This document shows, one piece after another, positions 7,667 through 15,482 of a stretch of 64,000 nt of DNA. Made by a program: the position numbers and the translations under genes. Each line of letters starts with the position of its first letter. Positions within the stretch are counted from its first letter, which is position 1. The DNA comes from Gammaproteobacteria bacterium (GTDB taxonomy: Bacteria > Pseudomonadota > Gammaproteobacteria > SZUA-229), in assembly GCA_026195895.1 (NCBI GenBank), contig JAPHRO010000036.1:1-64000 (forward strand), read 5' to 3'. The notes beneath the pieces are model-generated. The model was given only the letters and a program-made list of their open reading frames with translations, had not been told where the DNA came from and did not search any database.

Positions 7667-7928
7667 TCTTAATAATTACTTCTGCTGATAAGATTTTCGT
7701 AAACGAATATGAGGCGCAATAATAACCTTCTATTTCAAGGTAGCCAAGAGCAATCAGCCGATCAATACAAAATATGTGACAATTTGCGTAAATTAGCAGC
7801 AAAATTAAAGCTATTTCATGCAAATATCTGATTTTAAAGACCATCAATGGGCACGACCGCTGCCTGTCCTCTATGCCCATTCAATGTGCTACACTCCATG
7901 CACCCGGGTTCAATTATTAGACCAAAGT

Positions 7929-8681
7929 ATGACCCAGATAATATCTTTAAACTGCCAGGAACTCATCGAACTTTGTAAAACAGCGGAGACTGTTGATGAA
8001 ATACATAATATATGCTCAATGGCCAGCAACCAGTTTGGCTTTGAACAATTTATGTATGGTAGCCGAGTGCCTACTTCTTTTGTTCGTCCCCAGCTTATTA
8101 TTATCAGCGGTTATCGCAAAGACTGGTGGGATCATTATACCGAACAGGAATATATGAAAGTCGATCCCATTGTCAATTATTGTGCAAATAGCACTATTCC
8201 CATGCAATGGCATGAACTCAATCACCCTGTTGAAGATAAAAAACGCGTCCAGCAACTCGCCAATGAATCCAGCGATTTTGGCTTAAACAGTGGCTTTAGT
8301 TTTCCGGTGCACTCCCCCAGAGGAGAAGCGGCCATGTTAAGTTTTTCTTCCAGTGAAAAACCGATCAACGCGGCACCGCGCATGCAGGATGCCGGACCTC
8401 ATTTAATGATGCTGGCTTACCATATTCACGAATCGGTCATGCGCATATTCCGTAATTCGGACAAAATAAGTCCTGCGGTGATTCTGACTGGCCGGGAAAA
8501 AGAATGCCTGCTATGGGCTGCAGAAGGAAAAACATCGGATGAAACAGCACAGATATTACACATATCCGAAAGCACTGTGAGATTCCATTTAAACAATGCA
8601 GCGAGAAAACTTAACGTGCACACACGACGTCATGCTATAGCACGTGCCATATGCCTTGGACTTATCACCCCTGTTATTTAA
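7929..8681 (+). CDS. LuxR-family acyl-homoserine-lactone receptor/activator
   Basis: From the ATG at 7929 the protein is 250 residues, normal for LuxR; the track start at 7818 adds 37 residues that do not look like the family. The autoinducer-binding domain (about 20-160) has the conserved pocket residues in order: W and Y in WWDHYTEQEY, D-P in KVDPIV, W in MQWHE and the G in SGFSFPV. The C-terminal LuxR helix-turn-helix (about 180-245) reads LTGREKECLLWAAEGKT, then ISESTVRFHLNNAARKL. It lies directly upstream of luxI and probably binds the box at 8908. The ribosome site is weak, so the start is not certain. Confidence 0.9.
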   Translation: MTQIISLNCQELIELCKTAETVDEIHNICSMASNQFGFEQFMYGSRVPTSFVRPQLIIISGYRKDWWDHYTEQEYMKVDPIVNYCANSTIPMQWHELNHPVEDKKRVQQLANESSDFGLNSGFSFPVHSPRGEAAMLSFSSSEKPINAAPRMQDAGPHLMMLAYHIHESVMRIFRNSDKISPAVILTGREKECLLWAAEGKTSDETAQILHISESTVRFHLNNAARKLNVHTRRHAIARAICLGLITPVI

Positions 8682-8907
8682 TTCTATTTTTAACTCTAGT
8701 CTTCTCACTTTTACTACTCATTTTTCATTCATCTTGTTCACTCCGTCACAAAATCAGCATTTCTACTTTTGTACATTGCTTTTCAATTAACAATACATCC
8801 ATGTAACTAAAACCCCACCCAATAGCTTGTTAGAGACGGCTGTGACAATGGGTATCAAGCAAGGACTCGATGTTTATTTTTTACATCACAACCCTGTTTG
8901 CCACTGA

Positions 8908-8952
8908 CCCTAGCAAATCTGCCAGTTACATTTCATTTGGTTTTTTTATTAA
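8908..8952 (+). promoter_or_regulatory. lux-type box and promoter of luxI
   Basis: CCCTAGCAAATCTGCCAGTT (8908-8927) has the CT-N12-AG frame of lux/las boxes. Six of its eight inner pairs are palindromic, and its left half resembles the las-type boxes I recall from Pseudomonas lasI promoters. A -10-like TATTAA lies at 8947-8952, predicting a start near 8959, about 41-42 bases from the box centre. That is the usual class II spacing for LuxR activators. The luxI ribosome site GGAGG is at 8974-8978. The rest of the 304-base luxR-luxI gap shows no gene. Confidence 0.7.
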
Positions 8953-8985
8953 CTGTTATGCATACCATCTTATGGAGGCCAGTTA

Positions 8986-9606
8986 ATGAATACTGTTATT
9001 ACAAATCATGCGAATCATTTCACTTTTCATCCCGGGCTTATCAAATCCATGTACCAATTAAGAGATCGTGTATTTAGATGTCGATTAGGCTGGGATGTAA
9101 CAAGCACGGATGGAAACGAAAAAGATCAATATGACGAAATCAATCCTGTTTACATGATGTCCTGTAATGAAAGCAAACAACTTGAAGGGTGCTGGCGTAT
9201 TCTGCCTACAACCGGTCCCTACATGTTAAGAGATATTTTCCCTGAATTATTAAGAGGCGAAGAACTGCCTGAACATGAAAATATATGGGAATTAAGCAGG
9301 CTGGCCGTTGACCCCCAGAAAAAACATTTTCGATTCAAAGGAAACATGAATGAAATCACTCTCGATTTATTTAGAAATATTTATGAATATGGAATAAAAA
9401 ACAACATAAAGCGTTACGTCGCAGTCACCAGCACACCCATGGAACGAATCCTGCGACTAAACGGAATACCTACAACACGCTTTGGCGATGGCAAAACCAC
9501 AAGAATTGGTAACGTCAATTGCCTGTGTATCTGGATTGATGTAAATGACGAACTGAGACAAGCCGTATACAAACCATTTAAACTTGATGATAGGGAAGCC
9601 GCATGA
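8986..9606 (+). CDS. luxI: LuxI-family acyl-homoserine-lactone synthase
   Basis: The 206-residue enzyme makes acyl-homoserine-lactone signals from S-adenosylmethionine and acyl-ACP. The invariant family residues are present in order: R in LRDRVF, F and W in VFRCRLGWDV, the D residues in QYDEINPVY, R in GCWRILPT, F in LRDIFPELL, and E and R in IWELSRLAVDP. ATG follows GGAGG by 7 bases. The lux-type box upstream implies positive autoregulation through the adjacent LuxR. The acyl chain cannot be told from sequence. Its stop overlaps the next gene by 4 bases (ATGA). Confidence 0.95.
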   Translation: MNTVITNHANHFTFHPGLIKSMYQLRDRVFRCRLGWDVTSTDGNEKDQYDEINPVYMMSCNESKQLEGCWRILPTTGPYMLRDIFPELLRGEELPEHENIWELSRLAVDPQKKHFRFKGNMNEITLDLFRNIYEYGIKNNIKRYVAVTSTPMERILRLNGIPTTRFGDGKTTRIGNVNCLCIWIDVNDELRQAVYKPFKLDDREAA

Positions 9607-10037
9607 ATATTCTTACTATTGGAATCAAAAACTCAATTAGTGATCTTTTTAATTTACTATTTATTGAATCACAAGCACATAACATCCAGCACACAGATAA
9701 AAAAGATGAGGCTCTGGAAATCATAAAAAGTACAGAGCGCTTCTGGGACTGGATAATTATTCAGGGACACGATGACCCTGAACATTGGAAATCAATACTT
9801 TGCGCGGTAAACGCCAATGCCGAGAATACGCCTATTACGGTTTTGTCTTCACATATAGATGGAACTCGAATGCGAACCCCCGTATGCAGTATGCATAACA
9901 ACGGCAATGGCATGTCCATTTCCAGATGCGCCATGCAAAGCTTGCTCGAGGATGAGAGCCCGCCATTAAAAGTTGCCCCCAAAAAAACCACCTCACCCAC
10001 ACCAATAGTATTTGAATACCATGCCCCATGCCGATAA
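9603..10037 (+). CDS. Short receiver-like protein translationally coupled to luxI
   Basis: This 144-residue protein overlaps the luxI stop as ATGA. Residues about 1-85 (MNILTIGIKNSISDLFNLLF, then WDWIIIQGHDD and TPITVLSS) have the alternating strand/helix pattern of a CheY-like receiver. The normal acidic pocket and phospho-accepting DxxMP motif are replaced by IIIQGHDDPEHW. The tail is proline- and lysine-rich. I read it as a degenerate receiver or a divergent partner of the next protein. It is co-transcribed with luxI, so expression should follow cell density. Function is unknown. Confidence 0.6.
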   Translation: MNILTIGIKNSISDLFNLLFIESQAHNIQHTDKKDEALEIIKSTERFWDWIIIQGHDDPEHWKSILCAVNANAENTPITVLSSHIDGTRMRTPVCSMHNNGNGMSISRCAMQSLLEDESPPLKVAPKKTTSPTPIVFEYHAPCR

Positions 10038-11760
10038 CAGCAATATGCAATTGTCATTAAATAATACCGACGCTTCATCGTCGCGCATTTTAATTGCCGA
10101 TGATGATCCTTCGATTTTATTATTGCTAAAGCATATTCTTCTGGCTGAGGGCTATACCGTAACGGAAGCTGCTACTGGTTCAGAAGCATTAGAGTTATGT
10201 AATAACAATGAATATGAACTGGCCATCTTTGATTTTGTTATGCCTGACATGAGTGGAATCGATGTTTGCAAAATACTTAGTCATCAAATCAATGATACGC
10301 CGCCCGTACTAATTGTCACATCACTGGATGATGATGCATCTGTTGATAAAGCGTTCCAGTCCGGTGCTACCGACTATATTACCAAACCGATTAACTGGTC
10401 CGTATTTAAAAATCGAGTTAGCCGTATAGTTAAAGCCGAACAAACTCGAAAAGTGGCCAGACGCCTGGAACACCATGACCCACTCACCGGTTTACCCAAC
10501 AGGCTGCTACTTTTAGACAGACTCGAGTCTGCAATTTACAGAGCAAAACGCAACAACACACATGTTGCTCTGATGATGATAGATATTGATAATTTCAAAT
10601 TAATTAACGAAACCCTCGGTCATGACAAGGGCGACCTGCTACTGCAGTCACTATCAACACGACTACTCGATGCCATTCGTGAAACAGATACTTTATCTCG
10701 TATTGGTGGTGATGAATTTAGTTTAATTATAGAAAACATTGAACGTATCGAAGATATTGTTCAAATGGCTGAACACTTATCCAATATACTGGAACATGAC
10801 ATAACACTGGGCAATCAGAATATTCATATTAAAGCCAGTATGGGCATTACGCTTTATCCACAGGATGGTAATGATATTGGAACATTACTAAGAAACTCAG
10901 ATATAGCACTTCACAAAGCCAAGGATCTTGGCAGTAATCTATATCACTTTTTCTCACCCGATTTAAGCCGCAAAGCATTTAGAAGATTAAATCTAGAAAA
11001 TAATTTGCGTAATGCCATCGACAATAAAGAACTGGTGGTTTTCTATCAACCAAAGGTTGAACTTACAACAGGGAAAGCACGAGGCATGGAAGCACTTGTA
11101 CGTTGGCAACATCCTGAACAGGGGCTGATACCACCTGATGAATTTATTCCAATTGCTGAGGAAACGGGCCTGATCATTCCATTAGGTGAATACGTAATCG
11201 AAACTGCATGTAAACAATTCTGCCAATGGCAAAATAATAACATTGATATCAATAATATATCGATCAATGTTTCCGCACGACAATTTAAAGAACAGGATCT
11301 ACTTGGTCTGTTTAAAAAAATATTTTCAGAGAATGATATTGACCCGAGTCATATAGAACTCGAACTTACTGAAAGTGCATTACTCAATAATGAATACCAT
11401 ACAGAGTCAAAATTAAACAAATTACACGATATGGGGATAAAAATATCTATCGATGACTTTGGTACTGGCTATGCATCTCTTTCATATTTGAAACGACTGC
11501 CTATAGATATTCTGAAAATAGATCGTTCTTTTACCGATGGCGTCCTCACCGACCCGGATGATTTGGCCATTATTAATGCAATCACCGGACTTGCTACTGC
11601 ACTGGGATTACAACTCGTTGCGGAAGGAATTGAAGATATCGAACAGCTCAACAAGATAATTGATCTGGGCATAGATTATGGACAGGGTTTTTACTGGAGC
11701 CAGCCCTGCTCTGCGGACCAATATATGGAACTCCTGCAACGTTTAGCCCTGAATAAATAG
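10021..11760 (+). CDS. Response regulator with GGDEF and EAL domains (c-di-GMP turnover)
   Basis: The protein is 579 residues from ATG 10021. The receiver (about 20-135) has the acidic pair ADDDPS and phospho-acceptor Asp in IFDFVMPDMSG. The GGDEF domain (about 150-305) has an intact RIGGDEFSLI and the RxxD product-inhibition site RETD five residues before it. The EAL domain (about 320-570) has MEALVRW, NVSARQF, ELTES and the DDFGTGYASLSYL loop. Both catalytic motifs look intact, so it may make or degrade c-di-GMP depending on phosphorylation. The frame overlaps the preceding gene and follows luxI in the same direction. This links quorum sensing to c-di-GMP. The track start uses TTG at 10012. 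Confidence 0.92.
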   Translation: MPHADNSNMQLSLNNTDASSSRILIADDDPSILLLLKHILLAEGYTVTEAATGSEALELCNNNEYELAIFDFVMPDMSGIDVCKILSHQINDTPPVLIVTSLDDDASVDKAFQSGATDYITKPINWSVFKNRVSRIVKAEQTRKVARRLEHHDPLTGLPNRLLLLDRLESAIYRAKRNNTHVALMMIDIDNFKLINETLGHDKGDLLLQSLSTRLLDAIRETDTLSRIGGDEFSLIIENIERIEDIVQMAEHLSNILEHDITLGNQNIHIKASMGITLYPQDGNDIGTLLRNSDIALHKAKDLGSNLYHFFSPDLSRKAFRRLNLENNLRNAIDNKELVVFYQPKVELTTGKARGMEALVRWQHPEQGLIPPDEFIPIAEETGLIIPLGEYVIETACKQFCQWQNNNIDINNISINVSARQFKEQDLLGLFKKIFSENDIDPSHIELELTESALLNNEYHTESKLNKLHDMGIKISIDDFGTGYASLSYLKRLPIDILKIDRSFTDGVLTDPDDLAIINAITGLATALGLQLVAEGIEDIEQLNKIIDLGIDYGQGFYWSQPCSADQYMELLQRLALNK

Positions 11761-12086
11761 TCACCTCAGCCACTTGATACAGATATATATATTTTTCTTT
11801 AGCTGTCAGCCACATAAAACTCAATTTTAAATGACATATTGATTGCGGACATAAACAGGACACGCAACTCAATAATCCTGCACCCACCCCCTTTAATACT
11901 GATTCAAGTCAGAATTTATCGCATAACGGACACCCCATGTCCTTATTAGCAAGCCCTGATTTATCTATTTTTATACTATCTTGTAGCATGAACCGCTATA
12001 AATATTAAAACTGATATCAGACGTAACTGTACTTACCAGACAAAACAGATTACAAATGATACAGCACCAATATTAGAACAGGCATC
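11761..12086 (+). other. Intergenic stretch, AT-rich, possible promoter only
   Basis: These 326 bases contain no convincing gene or RNA. TTGTAG (11981-11986), a 16-base spacer and TATTAA (12003-12008) could serve as promoter for the following regulator. GGACA-CCCCA-TGTCC near 11930 is a small hairpin. Confidence 0.35.
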
Positions 12087-12473
12087 ATGGACAAAACTAT
12101 TATATCGGACAGCAACACGCCTGGTATTATGATCGTGGATGACGAAATAATGTTTGCCGAGTTTCTTGGTGAACTGCTGCATAACCACGGTTATACATCC
12201 AGCATTTTTAATTGCAGCATGGAAGCCCTGAAAAACTTTGTCAGACGACCGAATCAATATCGCCTGGTAATATCTGATTTACTCATGCCAAAACTGACTG
12301 GTAATCACCTGGCAGAAAAAATGCTTGCCATAAACCCGGATATTTCCATTTTACTCTGCAGTGGCTACACGGCGAATATTGATCTTAGTGAAATAAAAAA
12401 TCATGACAGGATACATATTCTAGACAAGCCACTAAATCAAACTAAACTCTTTGAAATCATTGAGGGAACTTAG
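12087..12473 (+). CDS. Single-domain response regulator (CheY-like)
   Basis: This 128-residue protein is a lone receiver. It has the acidic pair IVDDE at about 15-18, the phospho-acceptor Asp in VISDLLMPKLTG at about 61, Ser/Thr in LLCSGYT and the conserved Lys in LDKPLNQ. The Lys-Pro context and MPKLTG resemble the REC domains of hybrid kinases. There is no output domain, so it presumably acts by protein contact or phosphate transfer. It stands between the quorum-sensing locus and an HTH-PAS-like gene with no cognate kinase next to it. Confidence 0.85.
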   Translation: MDKTIISDSNTPGIMIVDDEIMFAEFLGELLHNHGYTSSIFNCSMEALKNFVRRPNQYRLVISDLLMPKLTGNHLAEKMLAINPDISILLCSGYTANIDLSEIKNHDRIHILDKPLNQTKLFEIIEGT

Positions 12474-12499
12474 TGTGCTAGCATAAAATTTGGGCGCAT

Positions 12500-13093
12500 A
12501 TGGATCAGAAAAGTATGGAAAAAAACGAAGTTATTGATCGACTCAATATTTTAAGACAGGACTCCGGGCAAACAGAAAAAGAATTCAGAAAAACTTTATC
12601 TGAAATTACGGGTAAGACACCCAGAACACTACGACGCTGGTATGCACTGGAAACAGCCATTCAGGATGAAGATTTAAAAATTATCGCAAAACATTTTGGC
12701 CAGCACGAACACTGGCTTAAATATGGTGACAGGCACCAGACCCGCTCAATGGTGGACCAGATTATGGCATCGAACCACTATGGCGCAGTCATCATGCAAG
12801 ATGGAAAAGCCGTTGATATGAATTATAAATTCATTGAAATGATGAATTTAACACCTGAAAAACTGGACGAAGCGGAGGCATGCGAATATGTCTTAAACCT
12901 GCAACCCAAAGAAGCTTCCAGTCTTTGTGGAATTTCGGAAAATATGGCATTACAAAATGGCTGCCATCATCACAATATGAATATGGTTCTTGGTGATATG
13001 CAAACCCATAGCATTGAAGTCACAACACTCAATATTAACAATGGCCGGATATTGAGAATATTCATGGATAAAGGCCAGATATTGCGGACATAG
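12500..13093 (+). CDS. HTH protein with PAS-like C-terminal domain
   Basis: In this 197-residue protein the N-terminal 75 residues hold a helix-turn-helix-like region (EFRKTLSEITGKTPRTLRRW, then IIAKHFGQHEHWLKYGD) similar to CI/XRE-like DNA-binding domains. Residues about 85-195 (GAVIMQDGKAVDMNYKFIEM, then ILRIFMDKGQ) look like a PAS fold. It follows the single-domain regulator by 26 bases and is probably in the same transcript. It may be a sensory transcription factor. No exact family is recognised. Confidence 0.55.
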   Translation: MDQKSMEKNEVIDRLNILRQDSGQTEKEFRKTLSEITGKTPRTLRRWYALETAIQDEDLKIIAKHFGQHEHWLKYGDRHQTRSMVDQIMASNHYGAVIMQDGKAVDMNYKFIEMMNLTPEKLDEAEACEYVLNLQPKEASSLCGISENMALQNGCHHHNMNMVLGDMQTHSIEVTTLNINNGRILRIFMDKGQILRT

Positions 13094-13108
13094 CTCGGTC
13101 ACGCTTCT

Positions 13109-13136
13109 AATTTTGTAGGATTTTTCCTACAAAATT
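13109..13136. repeat. Perfect 12-bp inverted repeat
   Basis: AATTTTGTAGGA and TCCTACAAAATT face each other across TTTT, just after the HTH-PAS-like gene. There is no T run beyond the stem on either strand, so it may be an operator or mRNA-end hairpin rather than a typical terminator. Confidence 0.6.
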
Positions 13137-13282
13137 AACCCATTCCTGATCCAGTTCAGTCACCAACACGGTCATTGGTTGACCCTGTGCTTTTTATCGA
13201 TTTAAAATTCACCGCTTCTGGTCTATTCTGTTATTGTATATTTCTGTTTATGGATGGCAGCAATAAAGCTATGGGAATCACG

Positions 13283-13567
13283 ATGTTACCGGGTAAATTT
13301 AATAAGCTCACATCAGCCTACTTAAAGAAATACTTCACAAAGAAAAATCTGCCTTTTCAGGAATGGGTCATCCATAAAAACGGCATCACCCATGTAATTG
13401 ATAATCAGCACGTAATCAAGTCTATTCTGACCGCCAGACCAGATGAACAATTGCTCATTGCTGAATGCCTGGAACAGCTTGATGCTAACAACAGCGACAT
13501 TAATCGTTTTTTAAAACATCTGGTTATTGAAGGCCGCATTGGCCATGAATTCAATACAGTGGCTTAA
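13283..13567 (+). CDS. Hypothetical 94-residue protein
   Basis: The track frame starts at 13175, but the segment before the ATG codons at 13250-13283 is hydrophobic and lacks a ribosome site. The ATG at 13283 follows GGGAATC and gives MLPGKFNKLTSAYLKKYF as the N-terminus. The protein is small and basic-helical, with no recognised domain and no membrane segment from this start. It ends 18 bases before converging truD. Downstream of the regulators it may be an accessory of that cluster, but nothing in the sequence shows a function. Confidence 0.5.
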   Translation: MLPGKFNKLTSAYLKKYFTKKNLPFQEWVIHKNGITHVIDNQHVIKSILTARPDEQLLIAECLEQLDANNSDINRFLKHLVIEGRIGHEFNTVA

Positions 13568-13585
13568 TAAAGTTCAGCAGAATGT

Positions 13586-14599
13586 TCAGACCAGTATTTC
13601 TCGCATTACCATAGTCGCATAAGCACCAGCGGGTAGTTCAAAATTAAGCAAAACACCCTCCCGCTCAATCTGCCAACGTAGATTTTTCACATTTAACTTC
13701 AACGCCCTTCTTTCCTGCTTCATGCGAGCATCACATAACCCCTGAGCTAATGCGTCATTTTCATCTGCTATTTCCTGCTCCAGTTTGAAACATTCCAGTT
13801 CAGCAAGCGATTCACCTTCCCCCCATAGCGCACCCGTGACATTGATCTCACCTGCATTTATTCTGGCCGCTATATCACTGCTACCATCATCAGCAAAACA
13901 GGCGCTTTTACCAGCCAGCATAAACACATCACCGGCTATCGGAGTATCCCAGTTATGCAATTGAATACGGCGGGATAGCAGCTGGTTGAATATCCAGGAA
14001 CGTGCAGCCGATAAATAAATACTGCGTTGCGTTTTTTTCAGTCTGCGCATTTTGCCCTGAAACATTATTTTGGCCCTGGCCAGATTAGCCATATCAAAGC
14101 CAAAACGCTGCTCACCAAAATAATTGGGCACACCCTGCTGGGCAATTTGTTCCAGTCGCGCTTCGAGTTGATCAATGGGACCAGTAATATTACGCACTCG
14201 CAGTTGAAATCGATTGCCGGACAAGGCCCCTCTTTTCAGTTTTCTGTCATGACGAGAGCTGCTGAGTATTTTAATTTCATCGGATTCAATTACTGATAAA
14301 TCTGGATCGTCTCTACCCGGCAAATGAATACTGAACCACTGGCGAGTCACTGCATGACGATCTTTAAGCCCAGCATAGCTCACGGCCATTGCCTTTACCT
14401 CGGCATTCTGTGCTAACTGTTTGGCCACCCAATCTGTATTAGCGCCATTTTTTTCAATGTGTAACCAGAGATGTTCGCCGCTGCCGGAGGGTTCGACCGG
14501 CATGATTTCATCCACTTTGAAGTCATCATTTGCCGACTTGATAGCGCCTTTAATCGGTGACTCGCCATAGGCTTTTGTTAAATCAGCAAAACGATACAC
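13586..14599 (-). CDS. truD: tRNA pseudouridine(13) synthase
   Basis: TruD converts U13 of tRNA-Glu and some others to pseudouridine. From the GTG at 14599, which follows AGAGG, the product is 337 residues and begins VYRFADLTKAYGESPIKG, aligning with the known N-terminus of E. coli TruD. The track start at 14668 adds a cysteine-rich tail foreign to the family. Catalytic Asp lies in SYAGLKDRHAVTRQWFS, followed by the conserved LSGNRFQLRVR and NYFGEQRFG motifs. Confidence 0.95.
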   Translation of the reverse strand: MYRFADLTKAYGESPIKGAIKSANDDFKVDEIMPVEPSGSGEHLWLHIEKNGANTDWVAKQLAQNAEVKAMAVSYAGLKDRHAVTRQWFSIHLPGRDDPDLSVIESDEIKILSSSRHDRKLKRGALSGNRFQLRVRNITGPIDQLEARLEQIAQQGVPNYFGEQRFGFDMANLARAKIMFQGKMRRLKKTQRSIYLSAARSWIFNQLLSRRIQLHNWDTPIAGDVFMLAGKSACFADDGSSDIAARINAGEINVTGALWGEGESLAELECFKLEQEIADENDALAQGLCDARMKQERRALKLNVKNLRWQIEREGVLLNFELPAGAYATMVMREILV

Positions 14600-14760
14600 T
14601 CTAAACCTCTGAATATATTTTATGTAAAAACAACAACATAAGTTAATGTCAATGGACAGATCCGTCAATTAAATAATCACACTCATAATCGGACACTCGT
14701 CAAACTAATAAACATATTGACAATTATTGACGATGCGTATGAGTTTACCGCGTGAATAGC

Positions 14761-15480
14761 ATGGCCCGAAAACAGCGCGAATTACACGGTCGCGAACAAC
14801 TTATCCTCGACATGGAAAAATCATTTTGCAGCAGGCAGGCTTCGCCAATCTGACCATGAAACGGGTTGCTGCCGAAATTGACTACTCGAAAGGCACCGTC
14901 TACAACCATTTTAAAAGCAAAGAAGAAATCATCTCCGACATTAGCTGTCACTGCATGAATAATCTGATTGAGCTGTTCAACCGCGCCAGAAACTATACCG
15001 GCAATAATCGCGAGCGCATATCCACCATTGGCATCGCACATAGCCTGTACGCCCAGCTCAATCCGACCGAATTGCAGAATATGCAAATCATCAGGTCTCG
15101 CTCGTGCGGGAAAAAATATCGGCCGAAAAACAGGAAGAAATCCTGCCGCTCGAACAGCGTATCACCGGTATTGGTATTGAAATAGTGCTCGATGCAATGC
15201 AAGCTGGCGACATAGCCACTGAAACCGATGTACCCGATGGTATCGTGTTTGGGCTCTGGACCATGGGCTATGGATCCAGCCTGCACCATCTGTCGACATC
15301 CCGTTCGAAAAACTGAGTATGCGCCTGCCGCTGGAGATTGCCTGGGGTGAATAATAATCGCCTGCCCAACAGCTACCACTGGCAACCACATAGTCATGTA
15401 TTTGACGTCAATGAATTAAGAAAAAGCTTTGTAATGAACTCTATAGCGATGAAATAACAGAACTCCAGAAAAGGGAATAA
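14761..15480 (+). pseudogene. TetR-family regulator destroyed by about five frameshifts
   Basis: A protein of about 239 residues can be pieced together from successive frames: MARKQRELHGREQLILDMEK; ILQQAGFANLTMKRVAAEI with the TetR helix-turn-helix SKGTVYNHFKSKEEI; VREKISAEKQEEILPLEQRI; DIPFEKLSMRLPLEIAWGE; and LYSDEITELQKRE ending at 15480. The frame changes fall near 14816 (an A run one base short), 15090, 15292, 15350 and 15420. Neighbouring genes are intact, so general poor sequence quality is unlikely. It lies just upstream of the exporter operon and was probably its repressor. TTGACA at 14717-14722 and partial inverted repeats (ACTCATA 14681, TATGAGT 14738) may be remnants of its promoter and operator. 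Confidence 0.85.
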
Positions 15481-15482
15481 GA

